Shown here one piece after another: positions 32,436 through 43,217 of a stretch of 64,000 nt of DNA. Made by a program: the position numbers and the translations under genes. The stretch covers positions 310,001 to 374,000 of the forward strand of contig NZ_JAATJS010000002.1 in the NCBI RefSeq assembly GCF_011777495.1, in the 5' to 3' direction. The first letter of the stretch is position 1; each line of letters begins with the position of its first letter. A model generated the notes under the pieces. The model made no database searches. It worked only from the letters and a program-made list of their open reading frames with translations, and was not told the DNA's origin. This DNA comes from Microvirga terricola. Its GTDB lineage: Bacteria; Pseudomonadota; Alphaproteobacteria; Rhizobiales; Beijerinckiaceae.

Positions 32436-34106
32436 CTACGCCACCCGGACGCCTTGGAGGAAGTTTTCGACCTCGTCGCTGAGCGTTGATGAGTTGTGCG
32501 CAAGTTCTCCGGCCGCTGACAGCACTTGCGAGGCGGCTGAACCCGAGTGGGTTGCCGCCCCCTGAACCTGGACGATGTTTTCTGTCACCTCCTGCGTGCC
32601 GCGCGCCGCCTCGCTGACATTGCGGGCGATTTCCTGTGTGGCCGCTTGCTGTTCTTCGACAGCGGCGGCAACGCTCAGCGCAACTTGGTGCACCTCCTCG
32701 ATCGCGAGGCTGATCTCCTGAATCGCCTCGACCATGTCTTTGGTCTCGTCCTGAATCCGGGTGATTTGAGTTGTGATTTCCTCAGTGGCCTTTGAGGTTT
32801 GGTTCGCGAGTTCCTTGACTTCGGAAGCAACGACGGCAAACCCCTTGCCGGCCTCGCCAGCACGCGCCGCCTCAATGGTTGCGTTCAACGCCAGAAGGTT
32901 CGTCTGACTTGCAATGGTGTTGATGAGCGCAACAACATCGCCTATCTTCTGCGCCCCGTCCGCCAGAACCGCGACGCGGCTGTTCGTTTTACGCGAGCTC
33001 TCAACGGCTTTCGCCGCGGCCTTCGACGTTTGAGTCACCTGAGAACCGATCTCGTTCGACGACGCAGCCAATTCCTCCGTAGCCGAGGCGACGGCCTGGA
33101 CGTTTGTTGAGGTTTGCTCCGCAGCCGCTGCAACCGAGTTGGCCTGCTGATGGGTTTGCTCCGCAGTGGATGACATCGTGCGCGCCGTTGCCTCCATCTG
33201 CTGGGCAGCGACCGACAGATGCTGAGCCAAAGCGCCAACACTCCCCTCGAATTTCCGCGCGAGGGTCATCATGTCCGCCTTGCGCTGCTCAGCCATCTGC
33301 ATTTCCGTATTGGCCTGTGCGTGACGAAGCCGGTCTGCATCCCGCATCGCATTGGCGAAAACCTGAGTTGCTTTCCAGATGTCGCCGATCTCGTCCCTGC
33401 TGTGCCTGATTTGCGGCAGGTTGTAGTCGCCCGAAGCAAGTCTCTGGATTGCTTGCGTGACGCCTTGAAGCGGTCGAGCGATTTGCCGGTGGCCGACGAG
33501 CCACCCGATCAGGAGTGCGACAACAGTGCCGCCGAGCGCAATCGACACGAGCTGTTTCAGGCGCTGGCCATAAAGCGCCTGCGCTCCCGCCTCGACGGTC
33601 GTAACCTGCTCGCTGCCGCGTTTGGTCAGAGTATCGATGCTAGTCTGGAATGCCTTCCGGTTTGCACGGTTGGCATCGTTGTTACCTTGTGCATTGGCGG
33701 CCTCCGGTGAAACCTCAGCCCCGAGGCGAACCGTCTCGCTCCTGAACACTTTGAATTCCGCCGCATCGCGGACCACCGCATCGAACAATGCGCGGTCATC
33801 GCTCGGAACCAGAGGTTCCCATTCCTTCAGGAGGGCGTCGATATCCTTGAGGGCAGACACGAGACCGTCGCCGAACTTCCGAGCCTCCTTTGTGTCCTTG
33901 GAGGCATATATGCCGCGTGCTTCCATGACGACATGCGTCACTAGTCTGTTGAGGCGCTCGCCATAAAGCGCGCGGGTCGCCGCAACCTTCACGTCCTCAA
34001 CAGCTTGGTTATAGGCGCGTAAGGTGCTGACGCCGACGCCGGCGATGAGAATGGCGACCAAGCTGAGTGCTGCTACAAGCGCAATGATCTTTGTTCGTAT
34101 CTTCAT
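32436..34106 (-). CDS. Methyl-accepting chemotaxis protein
   Basis: The ATG at 34106 with GGGGGGAAATG gives 556 residues. TM1 is [21 protein letters not shown], followed by a periplasmic helical sensor of about 150 residues (residues about 35-185), TM2 ([19 protein letters not shown]) and HAMP. The signalling domain has hairpin tip [25 protein letters not shown] and methylation-helix repeats. Ligand and pathway are unknown; no che operon is nearby. The class length fits the 38- or 40-helix receptors of alphaproteobacteria. It is divergent from the Rieske gene by 189 bp. Confidence 0.92.
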   Translation of the reverse strand: MKIRTKIIALVAALSLVAILIAGVGVSTLRAYNQAVEDVKVAATRALYGERLNRLVTHVVMEARGIYASKDTKEARKFGDGLVSALKDIDALLKEWEPLVPSDDRALFDAVVRDAAEFKVFRSETVRLGAEVSPEAANAQGNNDANRANRKAFQTSIDTLTKRGSEQVTTVEAGAQALYGQRLKQLVSIALGGTVVALLIGWLVGHRQIARPLQGVTQAIQRLASGDYNLPQIRHSRDEIGDIWKATQVFANAMRDADRLRHAQANTEMQMAEQRKADMMTLARKFEGSVGALAQHLSVAAQQMEATARTMSSTAEQTHQQANSVAAAAEQTSTNVQAVASATEELAASSNEIGSQVTQTSKAAAKAVESSRKTNSRVAVLADGAQKIGDVVALINTIASQTNLLALNATIEAARAGEAGKGFAVVASEVKELANQTSKATEEITTQITRIQDETKDMVEAIQEISLAIEEVHQVALSVAAAVEEQQAATQEIARNVSEAARGTQEVTENIVQVQGAATHSGSAASQVLSAAGELAHNSSTLSDEVENFLQGVRVA

Positions 34107-34295
34107 TACATTTCCCCCCAAGGCCCGAGACGCGACGGGCCAGATGCTAACAAAGAGGCATGTCATTACTGCGTGGTTAAGGGGACGAGCGTTTTCATCG
34201 GAACCGTCATATGGCGACGGCGTTTCGCCCGATGAGCGAATATACTTACGCTTTCACCGCGTCGTGTTTTCGCCATGTCGGAAGGGAGACGCGCC

Positions 34296-34946
34296 ATGTC
34301 CGAAGCGTCTGACGTCGGAGAGGCGACGGAGAGCTCCGCCACGCGGCGCGATGTCCTGTTCATCGCCACCGGTGCTTTTGTCACGATTGGCACTGGGGCA
34401 TTCATCTGGCCGTTTGTTTCCTCGATGCTGCCATCTGCCGACGTGCTCGCTGCCGGCGAGCCGGTGACGATTGATGTCTCGCAGCTTCAACCGGGGCAGC
34501 AGATCTCGGTGACGTGGCAGGGAAAGCCGATTTTCATTCTGCATCGGACCGAACAGGCGCTGACCGAGCTGAAGAACAAGGATCTTTTGGCAAGGCTTAG
34601 CGATCCGGATTCGCAGGTGCTTCAGCAGCCGGGCTATGCGAGGAACTGGTCCCGCTCAAGCCGGCCCGAGTTTCTGGTCATCGTCGCGATCTGCACGCAT
34701 CTCGGCTGCATTCCCTATGTCAAGGAACAACCGGGAGACACCACCATCGACGCGTCGTGGCCGGGCGGATACTTTTGTCCGTGCCACGGATCGAAATATG
34801 ACCTCGCTGGGCGCGTGTTCAGGGGTGTGCCGGCGCCTTACAATCTGCCAGTGCCGCCTTACCGCTTTGTCGACGACAAGACGCTTGTGGTTGGCGAGAA
34901 CCCGCCCGGCGAGAACTTCTCGCTGTCGTCGGTCGTACAGCTCTAA
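34296..34946 (+). CDS. petA: Rieske iron-sulfur protein of cytochrome bc1-type complex, without adjacent cyt b or c1
   Basis: The ATG at 34296 follows GGAAGGGAGA and gives 216 residues. A twin-arginine-type N-terminus ([14 protein letters not shown]) is followed by the membrane anchor [14 protein letters not shown]. The 2Fe-2S site is CTHLGCIP and CPCHGSKYD; both Cys/His pairs and the disulfide-forming outer Cys are present. This is a ubiquinol-cytochrome c reductase Rieske subunit. petB and petC normally follow, but here the next gene is a convergent phosphoribosyltransferase whose stop overlaps this stop. It may be a duplicate; the symbol is by homology. Confidence 0.87.
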   Translation: MSEASDVGEATESSATRRDVLFIATGAFVTIGTGAFIWPFVSSMLPSADVLAAGEPVTIDVSQLQPGQQISVTWQGKPIFILHRTEQALTELKNKDLLARLSDPDSQVLQQPGYARNWSRSSRPEFLVIVAICTHLGCIPYVKEQPGDTTIDASWPGGYFCPCHGSKYDLAGRVFRGVPAPYNLPVPPYRFVDDKTLVVGENPPGENFSLSSVVQL

Positions 34947-35629
34947 GTGTCCGTCCAGCCACCTTGGTCGGTGCGCCGCAGCAGCGGCGTGCGCAACACA
35001 CCGATAACATGCTCATCCCATCTCGCGTTGATGGCGGCGAGGCGGCTGCGCCATCTGTCGGTCTGAAGCATGGCCGTGCCGATGGCGATGGGGGTGATGT
35101 CGCAGAGCGTCAGGAGTTCGAGTGCGGCGACGATGGAGGTCCCGCTGCTGATCACGTCATCGACCAGGAGCACGCGCCTGTTCTCAAGCAGAGCCAGCAT
35201 GCGCGGGTCGACATAAAGCCGCTTCGCGTGACCGGGGCTTGTGATCGACGTCAGTGGGACGGAAAGCTCCTCACGATACCAGAACTTGCGCGATGTGCCG
35301 AGCGGAACATAGCGGGCGTGGCCGAGCGCCGCCGCGGTGCCGCGTGCAAGTGTGAGGCCGAGCGTCGGCAGGCCGACCACGACATCCGGTTCATAGGTGC
35401 GAACTTTCTCCGCAAGATCAGCGCAGAGCGCAGCTTCCACCGCGAAGCTTGCCTGGTTGATGATGAGCGAGGCAAGGGCATGTTCGCCGTCCGACAATTC
35501 GCGGATGGGCAGGCGCAACTGCCGCCCGTCGTCGAAGTTGGCTGGGAAGAAGGTGCGATGCCCCTCCGCCGGATGACGCGCGAAAGTCGCGGGCGGGTGG
35601 ATCCCCTGCCAAAAGTCATGTGGCTGCAT
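34943..35629 (-). CDS. Phosphoribosyltransferase-family protein (purine salvage?)
   Basis: The 228 residues have a type-I PRTase core: a hydrophobic strand then PRPP-binding loop [19 protein letters not shown] (about 145-165) and [16 protein letters not shown] 95-residue N-terminal extension contains the [18 protein letters not shown] segment. In a catabolic operon with nucleoside hydrolase and adenine deaminase it would convert a base plus PRPP to a nucleotide, for example hypoxanthine to IMP. Base specificity is not readable. Its ATG overlaps the upstream TGA (TGATG), so it is co-translated. Confidence 0.78.
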   Translation of the reverse strand: MQPHDFWQGIHPPATFARHPAEGHRTFFPANFDDGRQLRLPIRELSDGEHALASLIINQASFAVEAALCADLAEKVRTYEPDVVVGLPTLGLTLARGTAAALGHARYVPLGTSRKFWYREELSVPLTSITSPGHAKRLYVDPRMLALLENRRVLLVDDVISSGTSIVAALELLTLCDITPIAIGTAMLQTDRWRSRLAAINARWDEHVIGVLRTPLLRRTDQGGWTDT

Positions 35630-36792
35630 CAGGCTAGTTCCTGCTCGACGAGCGTCGCCCAAAAAGCAACGCCAGTCGGAATGGCATCGTCGTTGAAGTC
35701 ATACGCCGTATTGTGGTGCAACGCGCCGTCAACGGCGGGGCCGTTGCCGAGCCACACATAGGCGCCCGGCGTGGCCTCACCGAAAAAGGCGAAGTCGTCG
35801 CCCGCGGTCGAGGGCGGGAAGTCGGTGACGACGTTTTCGCCGCACACGGCGCGCGCTGCGTTCAGCGCTCGCGCGGTTGCATCGGGATCGTTCACGACCG
35901 GCGGAATGCGGCGGATGAAATCGTAAGTGACGTCGATGCCGAACATCGCGGCCACACCGCGCGCCAGACGCCCGATCTCAGTTTCCAGCTGATCCCTGAC
36001 ATGGCTCGAATAAGCACGCGCGGTGCCGCCGATCTCAACAATGTCGGGAATGACGTTGAGCGCCTTTAGGTCGCCTGCATGGACGGAGCACGCGCTCACG
36101 ACCGCCGGCTGAAGTGGGTCGACGACACGACCAACGATGGTCTGGAGCGAGGACAGGAAATGCGCGCTTGCCGTGATCGGATCCTTGCCAAGATGCGGCT
36201 TCGCGCCATGGGTACCGACACCTTTGAAGGTCACGAGCCAGCTGTCGGAGGAGGCAAGTTGCGGTCCGGCGACGACAGCCATCTGGTTGGTGGCGAGACC
36301 CGGCATGTTGTGAAGGCCATAGACGGCATCGCATGGAAAGAGGCTGAAGAGCCCATCTTCGACCATCTTCTTTGCGCCGCCGCGCCCTTCCTCCGCCGGC
36401 TGGAAAATGAAGTGCACCTTGCCGGAAAAGTTACGCGTGCGCGCGAGATAGCGCGCCGCGCCAAGCAGCAGCGTTGTGTGCCCGTCATGACCACAAGCGT
36501 GCATCTTGCCCGGAACGGTGGACTTGTAGAGGCGATCCGCCATCTCAGGCATGGCGAGCGCATCCATGTCCGCACGCAGGCCGACGCTGCGCGTTCCGTC
36601 GCCGATCTGCAGCGTGCCGACGACGCCCGTCTTGCCGAGGCCGCGATGCACTTGAAGTCCTGCTTCCGTCAGCAGAGACGCCACGATGTCGCTTGTGCGC
36701 TCCTCCTCGAAGCCGAGCTCAGGATGCGCGTGCAGGTCCCGGCGCAGATCGCGCAGAAATGTCAGGTCGTCGAGGATCTGGCGCGGAATCAA
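35629..36792 (-). CDS. M20 peptidase-family amidohydrolase (hippurate-hydrolase-like)
   Basis: The 387-residue metalloenzyme has HAHPELGFEEERTS with the metal-binding region, RADMDAL (metal-bridging Asp), MHACGHDGHTT (metal-binding His pair), FQPAEEGRGGA (catalytic Glu) and the C-terminal ALHHNTAYDFND with the last His ligand. It belongs to the HipO/AbgB-like aminoacylase group, which hydrolyses N-acyl or amide bonds. Its substrate in a purine operon is unclear; a ureide or N-substituted purine-derived amide is possible. It overlaps the deaminase by 4 bp. Confidence 0.82.
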   Translation of the reverse strand: MIPRQILDDLTFLRDLRRDLHAHPELGFEEERTSDIVASLLTEAGLQVHRGLGKTGVVGTLQIGDGTRSVGLRADMDALAMPEMADRLYKSTVPGKMHACGHDGHTTLLLGAARYLARTRNFSGKVHFIFQPAEEGRGGAKKMVEDGLFSLFPCDAVYGLHNMPGLATNQMAVVAGPQLASSDSWLVTFKGVGTHGAKPHLGKDPITASAHFLSSLQTIVGRVVDPLQPAVVSACSVHAGDLKALNVIPDIVEIGGTARAYSSHVRDQLETEIGRLARGVAAMFGIDVTYDFIRRIPPVVNDPDATARALNAARAVCGENVVTDFPPSTAGDDFAFFGEATPGAYVWLGNGPAVDGALHHNTAYDFNDDAIPTGVAFWATLVEQELA

Positions 36793-38567
36793 TCCAAAAT
36801 CTCCAGAACAGGGCTTTCGAGAACCGCATTCGTCGCCACATCGGCAATGCCGCGATCCGTCTGGTGCGGACCGGCGTTGCAGGCGAGCGTTGCGCCGAAG
36901 CAGGCCTTGAACACGAGATAGGGCGGCTGCCAGGGTGCGATGCGGTCGACCGCCGTGCGAATGGCGCGGAAACCTTCGGCGACATCGCGCATGGAGGCTT
37001 CGGAGACGAGGCCGCCGACGGGCAATTCCAGAAGCGCATCGAGCTTGCCGTTGGACGCCACCGCCATGCCGCCGCCCGCCGCGATCACCGCGTTTGCCGC
37101 AATCATCATGTCACGCGGATTGCCGCCGAAGACCGTGAGGTTGTGGCTGTCGTGCGAGACGCTGGTGCAGAACGCGCCGGTCCATTGACCCCACGACGTC
37201 AGAAGGCCGACGCGTGGGCGGCTATCCACTTTGCCATGACGATGAACGACGGCGATTAACGCTGCATCGTCCGGCGGTACGATGAAGCCGTCGCGGATCT
37301 CTGCAGTTCGCTCGCCCCATTGCGTGAAGCGAGGCCTGTCGATGGTGGCAACGCGCGCTTTCCTGCCGCGCGCGGGAATCATAAAATCCGCCTCGCTCAA
37401 CGACTCGAGCTTCATCGTGTCGCGAAGCGATGCGGGCGGGAGCGGCGCCGTCACTCGCCCATTGACTGCAATGCGCTCCCCATTGGCGAGGACGTGGCGC
37501 GCTTTGAAATCGGTCAGATCTTCGAAGATGACGATATCGGCCCGACGTCCGGTGGCGATGAGGCCGAGATCGGCACGGCCCAGGCGGGTCGCGGCGTTCA
37601 GGGTTGCCGCGCGCAAAGCCCATTCGGGGCGTAGGCCATAGCGAACGAGGCGGCGCACCACATCGTCAAGGCCGCCGCCTTCATCGAGATCGTCCGGGAA
37701 GACATCGTCAGTACATAAAGTCACTGTCTGCGGCAAATGGCCAAGCGCATTCAGCGCTGCGACGAACTCGGGCAATAGGTGATCGTGCGAGCCGCGCAGT
37801 TCGATGGTGAGACCTGCCCGCAACTTCGCCATCAGATCGGCGGCGGAAATCAATTCATGGTCGGAACTCACGCCCGCTGCCATGAAGGCATTCAGGTCGC
37901 ATCCATGCAACCCGCGGGCATGACCGCAGACGAGCTTGCCGGAGGCAAGCCCCGCCTGCACGATGCCGGTCATGCGTGGATCGCGGTCGATCACGCCGCG
38001 CATATTCATGACTTCGGCGAGCCCGCCGATCTCCGGCCATGAGAGAAGCTCTTCCAACTCTGCCGGGCCGAAATCCGCGCCCGCCATTTCAAGACCTGGC
38101 TCGGAGGGAACGCAGGAGGGCGCGAGCGTGATGACGCGCAGCGGCAGATCGCGGGACGCGTCAATCGCCCACCGCACACCAGCAAGGCCGCTGACATTGC
38201 CGAATTCATGCGGGTCCCACACGATGGTGGTGACGCCGCGCGGCAGTACGGCTTCGGCATAGGTCGCGGGCGTGACCATCGAGCTCTCGATATGCATATG
38301 CGTATCGATCAGCCCCGGCGCGATGAAGGCGCCGGCGGCGTCGACAGTTTCGCTTGCCCTGTTCAACGTGCCCGGCTCATGCACGCTTGCGATCAACGGG
38401 CCGACGAGGCCGACATCGGCAAGGCGCAACTCTCCGGTCACCATATCGACCACGGTGCCGCCGGTAATCAGCACATCGAAGGGCGCATCGCCACGCGCCG
38501 CCATAACAGCCCGGTTGCGCAGATCGCGCTGGTTCAAATCCGTAGGCTCTTCCATGCGGGCGCTCAT
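36789..38567 (-). CDS. ade: Adenine deaminase
   Basis: The 592-residue amidohydrolase-superfamily protein is in the AdeC group. Metal ligands appear in GLIDTHMHIESSMVTP (HxH), CGHARGL and SSDHELIS, with the GSHDHLL segment and TDDVFPDD (the Asp that activates water). The C-terminal domain includes GRRADIVIFEDLTDFKA. It deaminates adenine to hypoxanthine with ammonia release. It overlaps neighbours on both sides by 4 bp, consistent with a tightly coupled operon that first releases adenine from nucleosides. Confidence 0.9.
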   Translation of the reverse strand: MSARMEEPTDLNQRDLRNRAVMAARGDAPFDVLITGGTVVDMVTGELRLADVGLVGPLIASVHEPGTLNRASETVDAAGAFIAPGLIDTHMHIESSMVTPATYAEAVLPRGVTTIVWDPHEFGNVSGLAGVRWAIDASRDLPLRVITLAPSCVPSEPGLEMAGADFGPAELEELLSWPEIGGLAEVMNMRGVIDRDPRMTGIVQAGLASGKLVCGHARGLHGCDLNAFMAAGVSSDHELISAADLMAKLRAGLTIELRGSHDHLLPEFVAALNALGHLPQTVTLCTDDVFPDDLDEGGGLDDVVRRLVRYGLRPEWALRAATLNAATRLGRADLGLIATGRRADIVIFEDLTDFKARHVLANGERIAVNGRVTAPLPPASLRDTMKLESLSEADFMIPARGRKARVATIDRPRFTQWGERTAEIRDGFIVPPDDAALIAVVHRHGKVDSRPRVGLLTSWGQWTGAFCTSVSHDSHNLTVFGGNPRDMMIAANAVIAAGGGMAVASNGKLDALLELPVGGLVSEASMRDVAEGFRAIRTAVDRIAPWQPPYLVFKACFGATLACNAGPHQTDRGIADVATNAVLESPVLEILD

Positions 38568-39490
38568 CGTGCGGCCTCCCGGCGCAGTGCTTCCAGCGTC
38601 ATCGTGCGGGCACGCTCCACGCCAATGGTGTTCGCAACTTCAGCGTTGAAGGCGGCGCTCGGGCGGCTGTCGACAACGGTGCGTCCGCGCGTCAGAAGAC
38701 CGCCAAGTTCCACCTCGATCTGCGCGGGACGGAAGCGCACCACGTCGGGTGTCGTGAAGGCGATGGCCGCGATGGGATCGTAAATCGCCATCGCCGGCCG
38801 GTTGCGCTTGATGGCGATGTCGACGAAACCTGCGAGCATGTCGGCCAGCGCTGCGGCGTGCCGGCCCTTCTCTGCACGGATGGGAAGAGCGGCGGATGGT
38901 TCGACCAGAACCTTTCGGCAAATGTCGAGATCGACCATGCGAAGCGGGATGCCGCTTGCGAGCACGATGGCGAGCGCTTCCGGATCCGCATAGGCGTTGA
39001 ACTCGGCGGACGGCGTGTGGTTGCCGCTGGTGACGCCGCCGCCCATCCAGGTGAGGTCGCTGATCCTCCGCGCGAGGTCGGGCCGTGCGAGAGCGAGGGC
39101 GGCGATGTTGGTGAGGGGGCCGAGGGCGAGAATGCGTCGCGTTTCACCCTCCGGCGTCTCCTCCAGCCAACGGCTCAGCGCCGTGAAGGCATCGCTGTGC
39201 GGCAGCGGCTTTGCCTCTGGCAGGGTGCCCCCTGTGGTCGGGATGCCGTTCTCGCCCAAAATGCGCTGCGCGGTCTCGATCTTGCCGAGGGTCGAGCGTG
39301 CGCGGCCTGCGTGAACCGGAAAGGACCAGCCGAAGGCCGCGACCGCGCGGGCGGCGTTGTCTTTCACGAATTCGAGTGGCGCGTTGCCGAAAACAAGCGA
39401 GACGCCGTCGATGACGAGATCCGACTGACTGACGATGGCGACCGCCAGCATGTCGTCGAACCCCATATCGGTGTCGATCCAGACTCCCAT
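38564..39490 (-). CDS. Nucleoside hydrolase (IunH/RihA-like)
   Basis: The 308-residue protein from ATG 39490 (GTG 39505 is possible and overlaps the previous stop) carries the Ca-binding cluster DTDMGFDDMLA, the LALGPLTNIAALAL signature, a TWMGGG segment and AIYDPIAAIAFT with the terminal Asp ligand. It cleaves the N-glycosidic bond of ribonucleosides to ribose plus base. Ribose would feed the ribokinase upstream, and adenine the deaminase that follows it in the operon. Confidence 0.9.
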   Translation of the reverse strand: MGVWIDTDMGFDDMLAVAIVSQSDLVIDGVSLVFGNAPLEFVKDNAARAVAAFGWSFPVHAGRARSTLGKIETAQRILGENGIPTTGGTLPEAKPLPHSDAFTALSRWLEETPEGETRRILALGPLTNIAALALARPDLARRISDLTWMGGGVTSGNHTPSAEFNAYADPEALAIVLASGIPLRMVDLDICRKVLVEPSAALPIRAEKGRHAAALADMLAGFVDIAIKRNRPAMAIYDPIAAIAFTTPDVVRFRPAQIEVELGGLLTRGRTVVDSRPSAAFNAEVANTIGVERARTMTLEALRREAAR

Positions 39491-39501
39491 TTTTTCCGAC
39501 C

Positions 39502-40530
39502 TCACGCAAACCGCGCGAGTGGCGCGGCGTCCTGAACGGGCAGGTCGAAGGAGAGCGTGGTGCCGGGCGCGTGGCCGGGAACGCTCGCATCGATTTCCGC
39601 CTTGATGGGACCGAGCGGCGTATCGAGAAGATATTCGCGCGTGCGTCCGGCGAAGGACGTGCCGAGCACCGTGCCCGAATAGGGGCCTTGGTCGAGCTTT
39701 ACGGTGTTGGGGCGCCAGGCGAGGCCGGCCACGGCTGCTGGCGCGGGGCTCGAAAGAGAAATTGGGCCGCGCGGCGTCTTGAGCTGTCCGTCTTCCAGCG
39801 CAAACACGTTCTCGAAGCCGACGAAATCGGCGACGAAGGATGAGGTGGGGCGGTTGTAGATGTCTTCCGGTGTGCCGATCTGCTCGATCAACCCGTCGCG
39901 CATGACGACGATGCGGTCGGCAAGCGCGAGCGCCTCGACCTGATCGTGCGTCACGAAGATCATCGTGATGCCGCTTTCCTTCTGCACGCGCTGCAATTCC
40001 GTGCGCATCTCCAGCCGCAAGCGGGCATCGAGGTTGGAGAGCGGCTCGTCGAGCAGCAGCACCTTCGGCTCCATGACCATGGAACGCGCCAGCGCGACAC
40101 GCTGCTGCTGGCCGCCGGAGAGTTCGGCGGGCTTGCGCGCCGCGAACTTGCTCAGACCCACCGACTTCAGGCCGCTTTCGACGCGGCTCTCAAGTTCATG
40201 CTTCGGTACCTTCTTGAGACGCAGGCCAAAGGCCACGTTCTCGAACACCGAGAGATGAGGGAAGAGCGCGTAGGACTGGAACACCAAGCCGACCGCGCGC
40301 TTGTTGGCGGGAACGCGGGTGATATCGGCGCCGTCGAGACGGATCGCGCCCGATTTCGGCTGCAGAAGCCCGGCGATGGAGCGCATGGTCGTGGTCTTGC
40401 CGCAGCCGGAAGGACCGAGCAGGGCGACCAATTCGCCGCGCTTGATGCCAAGGTCGAGATCCTTGACCGCGATGGTGTCGCCATAGGCGAGGGTCAGCCG
40501 CTCGAGGGACAGAAAGGAAGCATCAGACAT
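39502..40530 (-). CDS. PotA-like ABC importer ATPase
   Basis: The ATG at 40530 overlaps the permease gene by 8 bp. The 342-residue ATPase has Walker [12 protein letters not shown], signature [15 protein letters not shown], Walker [16 protein letters not shown]-loop THDQVEAL and a C-terminal TOBE domain (about 270-340). It is the PotA/FbpC class, which powers polyamine, iron or thiamine-type importers. The operon context suggests a purine nucleoside or base substrate here. Confidence 0.88.
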   Translation of the reverse strand: MSDASFLSLERLTLAYGDTIAVKDLDLGIKRGELVALLGPSGCGKTTTMRSIAGLLQPKSGAIRLDGADITRVPANKRAVGLVFQSYALFPHLSVFENVAFGLRLKKVPKHELESRVESGLKSVGLSKFAARKPAELSGGQQQRVALARSMVMEPKVLLLDEPLSNLDARLRLEMRTELQRVQKESGITMIFVTHDQVEALALADRIVVMRDGLIEQIGTPEDIYNRPTSSFVADFVGFENVFALEDGQLKTPRGPISLSSPAPAAVAGLAWRPNTVKLDQGPYSGTVLGTSFAGRTREYLLDTPLGPIKAEIDASVPGHAPGTTLSFDLPVQDAAPLARFA

Positions 40531-41302
40531 AACGAGAGAATCCCAAAAAGCGTTCGGCGAGAAACACGATGCCGATGGACATGAATGCGAGAAGCGCCGA
40601 CAGCGCCGCGACGGACGGATCGTAGGTGGTTTCGAGATAGGCAAGCATGTCGATAGGCAGAGTTCGCACGCCGGGGCCGGAGAGGAACAGTGAGACGGGG
40701 ACCTGATTGAAGCTCGTCACGAAGCCGAGGATGAAGGCCGCGAGAATGCCGCCGCGAATGCTGGGCATGACGACACGGGAAAAGGCCCCGAGGCGCGAGC
40801 AGCCGAGAAGCACGGCTGCCTCCTCGATGTCGCCGCGCAGGTTCACCATGCTGGCCGAGACCACGCGCACCGCGTAAGGCAGCACCAGCGCCGTGTGCGC
40901 CATGAACAGCGCGAACGAGATGTTGAAGCCGAGTGGAATGACGAGGTAACGCAGGAGCGCCAGGCCGACGATGATGCCCGGGACAATGATCGGCGCGGAT
41001 ACGATGGTCCGCACAGTTTCTCCGAACGGCATCTTGTAGCGCGCGAGCGCATATGACACCGGAATGCCGATGGCGAGCGCTGCGAGCGTCCCGAGGATCG
41101 CGAGCATCATCGACATGGCGAAGCTCGCCCTGAAGCTTTCGATCTCGAAAACTTTCAGCACCCATTTGAAGGAGAGCCCTTGCGGCGGAAAGGCGAGGTT
41201 GTCGCCTGCCGACAGAGATGCCGCGACGATGATCAGAAACGGTCCGATCAGGAAGAGCATGACGATCGAGAGAACGAACGCCGACAGAAAGCGGGATGTC
41301 AT
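40523..41302 (-). CDS. PotC-like ABC importer permease
   Basis: The 259 residues form six helices and carry the BPD_transp_1 EAA loop [22 protein letters not shown]. It is the second permease of the importer and overlaps the first by 4 bp (ATGA) and the ATPase by 8 bp. It should form a heterodimer channel with the preceding permease. Confidence 0.85.
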   Translation of the reverse strand: MTSRFLSAFVLSIVMLFLIGPFLIIVAASLSAGDNLAFPPQGLSFKWVLKVFEIESFRASFAMSMMLAILGTLAALAIGIPVSYALARYKMPFGETVRTIVSAPIIVPGIIVGLALLRYLVIPLGFNISFALFMAHTALVLPYAVRVVSASMVNLRGDIEEAAVLLGCSRLGAFSRVVMPSIRGGILAAFILGFVTSFNQVPVSLFLSGPGVRTLPIDMLAYLETTYDPSVAALSALLAFMSIGIVFLAERFLGFSRYV

Positions 41303-42126
41303 CGCTTGGTCCTCGCGGTTGCGAGCCGCTTCAGCAAAAGGTTCGCCGCGAAGCTCATGACGATGAGGATCATCGCGATCACGCTCGCGGAGGCGAAATC
41401 ATTGGCGACGGTCACGCGCTGGTAGAGCAGCGTTTCCAGCATGAGAACCTTCGATCCGCCCAGGATGGCGGGGGTGATATAGGCCGTGAGCGACCCGGTG
41501 AAGACGAGCGTTCCACCGATGACGAGCCCTTCCTTGGTGAGGGGAAGAATGACCTTCCAGAACACCTGGAGCCAGTTCGCGCCCAGCACCCGTGCGGCGG
41601 GAATGGCATCGCGCGGCATGTTCTCGAGCGCGCTGATGAGCGCGATGATCATGAGAGGAAGAAAGAGCTGCAGCAGGCCGATGAAGACGGCGGTTTCGGA
41701 AAACAGAATGCGGATCGGGCCATCGGTCAGGCCAAGCGCGGTCAGCGCCTGGTTGACGAAGCCGGTGCGGCCCAGAATGACGATCCACGCATAGGTGCGC
41801 GCCACGGGGGAAATCATGAGCGGCAGAACCACCAACCCCACCATGCGCCCGCGACCCTTCGGCGGCAGGTTCACGATGCACAAAGCTGTCGCATAACCGA
41901 TGATGGCGGCGGCCACCGTCACCATTGCGCCGAGCTTGAGGGTGCGGATGAAGACCGTGAGATTGAGCGGCGTCGTGAAGAAAGTGATGTAGGACGCTAG
42001 CGACCAGCCTTCGGAATTGCGCAAGCCTTCCGAGAGAAGGATGACGACAGGCGCAATGAAGACCAGCGCCGCGAACAACGCGGCGGGAAGCGCAAGAGCC
42101 AGGGATTCGGCTCGGTTCTGGAACAT
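41299..42126 (-). CDS. PotB-like ABC importer permease
   Basis: The 275-residue, six-helix permease has the EAA-type loop PAARVLGANWLQVFWKVILPLTK and is of the PotB/ModB-type family. The N-terminal cytoplasmic segment is short. It lies 68 bp after the binding-protein gene; the gap contains an imperfect hairpin (arms 42153-42159 and 42180-42186) that could raise binding-protein abundance over permease. Confidence 0.85.
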   Translation of the reverse strand: MFQNRAESLALALPAALFAALVFIAPVVILLSEGLRNSEGWSLASYITFFTTPLNLTVFIRTLKLGAMVTVAAAIIGYATALCIVNLPPKGRGRMVGLVVLPLMISPVARTYAWIVILGRTGFVNQALTALGLTDGPIRILFSETAVFIGLLQLFLPLMIIALISALENMPRDAIPAARVLGANWLQVFWKVILPLTKEGLVIGGTLVFTGSLTAYITPAILGGSKVLMLETLLYQRVTVANDFASASVIAMILIVMSFAANLLLKRLATARTKR

Positions 42127-42194
42127 GAGGGATCAGCCCGATGTGATTGGGGCGCGACGGCTCTCGTGGAAGCGAAAGTCGTCGCGGCTTGTTG

Positions 42195-43217
42195 TTATTG
42201 GCCGACCTTGGCGTTCCACTGGGCGAGCCAGTTGTCGCGATTGTCGAGGATCGATTCAGCCGATTGCAGATCGAGCGCCTTCACGAGGTCTTCGCCGTAG
42301 GTCAGGTTGTCGGCAATCGCCGGGGGAAGCTTCACTTCCTTGTTCGCCGGGCTGTCGATGAGGCGCTCGGCGAGTTTGGTCTGGATTTCGGTGGAGAGCC
42401 AGTAATCCATGAATTGCAGCGCCAGATCCTTGTTCTTTGCACCCTTGACCAGCACCATCACGTTCATGCCGCCGGTCTGACCTTCCTTGGGCGAGGCCCA
42501 CTTGATGGGGAAGTTCATCTTGGCGAAGCCTTCCCAGGCGAAGCGGCCGATGGGCGCCGCCCAGATTTCTTCCTGCTGCATCAGTTGCACGAGCTGCGAG
42601 GAGCGGACATAGAAGGTGGTGAAGTCATCCTTGTGCTCCGCAACCTTGGCGATGGACGCCTTCAGGTCAGGCGTGTTCTGACCCATGGCCTTGCCGATCA
42701 TGTAGAGCGTTGGCGGGCCCTGGTTGGTGGTGACATTCGGGAACGCGACGCGACCAGCCAGCTCCTTCGAGAACAGGTCGTTCCACGAATTGATGGTGAC
42801 CTTGTCGGCGCGGTAGACGATGGACGTGGCATAGAAGGTGTAACCGACGCTGAGATTGCCGCCGATTGGGTCCTTCGCGATGTCGTAGAGCTTGTCGTAA
42901 TTCGAGAGCTTCGACGTATCGATGCGCTCGATCAGGCCCGCGCGGGAAGCGGCGAGAGCGTCCGGCGTAGAGACGACGGCCATGTCGATGACCGGGTTGT
43001 TCTTGTTGGCTTCGAGCTTCGCGAGGCGCTCGACGCTGTTGCCGGATTCAACCACGACCTTGCAGCCGCATTTCGCCTCGAAGGGATCGTAGAGGATGGT
43101 CTTGAAGGCGTCCTGCGCGAAGCCATAAACGGAAATGACGAGCTTGCGCTCTTGGGCCTGAGCCGCATGTGTCAAGAGCATCAAGGCTGCGCCAGATGCC
43201 AGAAGTGCCTTTTTCAT
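42195..43217 (-). CDS. Extracellular solute-binding protein (PotD-like)
   Basis: The 340-residue protein has a signal peptide (MKKALLASGAALMLLTHAAQAQ) and a type-2 periplasmic-binding fold: KLVISVYGFAQDAF, CGCKVVVESGNSVERLAK, MAVVSTPDALAA, VGYTFYATSIVYR and IKWASPKEG. It captures the solute for the importer. The ligand is not polyamine-specific by sequence alone; given nucleoside hydrolase and adenine deaminase downstream, a purine nucleoside or base is likely. It overlaps the LacI gene by 4 bp. Confidence 0.85.
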   Translation of the reverse strand: MKKALLASGAALMLLTHAAQAQERKLVISVYGFAQDAFKTILYDPFEAKCGCKVVVESGNSVERLAKLEANKNNPVIDMAVVSTPDALAASRAGLIERIDTSKLSNYDKLYDIAKDPIGGNLSVGYTFYATSIVYRADKVTINSWNDLFSKELAGRVAFPNVTTNQGPPTLYMIGKAMGQNTPDLKASIAKVAEHKDDFTTFYVRSSQLVQLMQQEEIWAAPIGRFAWEGFAKMNFPIKWASPKEGQTGGMNVMVLVKGAKNKDLALQFMDYWLSTEIQTKLAERLIDSPANKEVKLPPAIADNLTYGEDLVKALDLQSAESILDNRDNWLAQWNAKVGQ

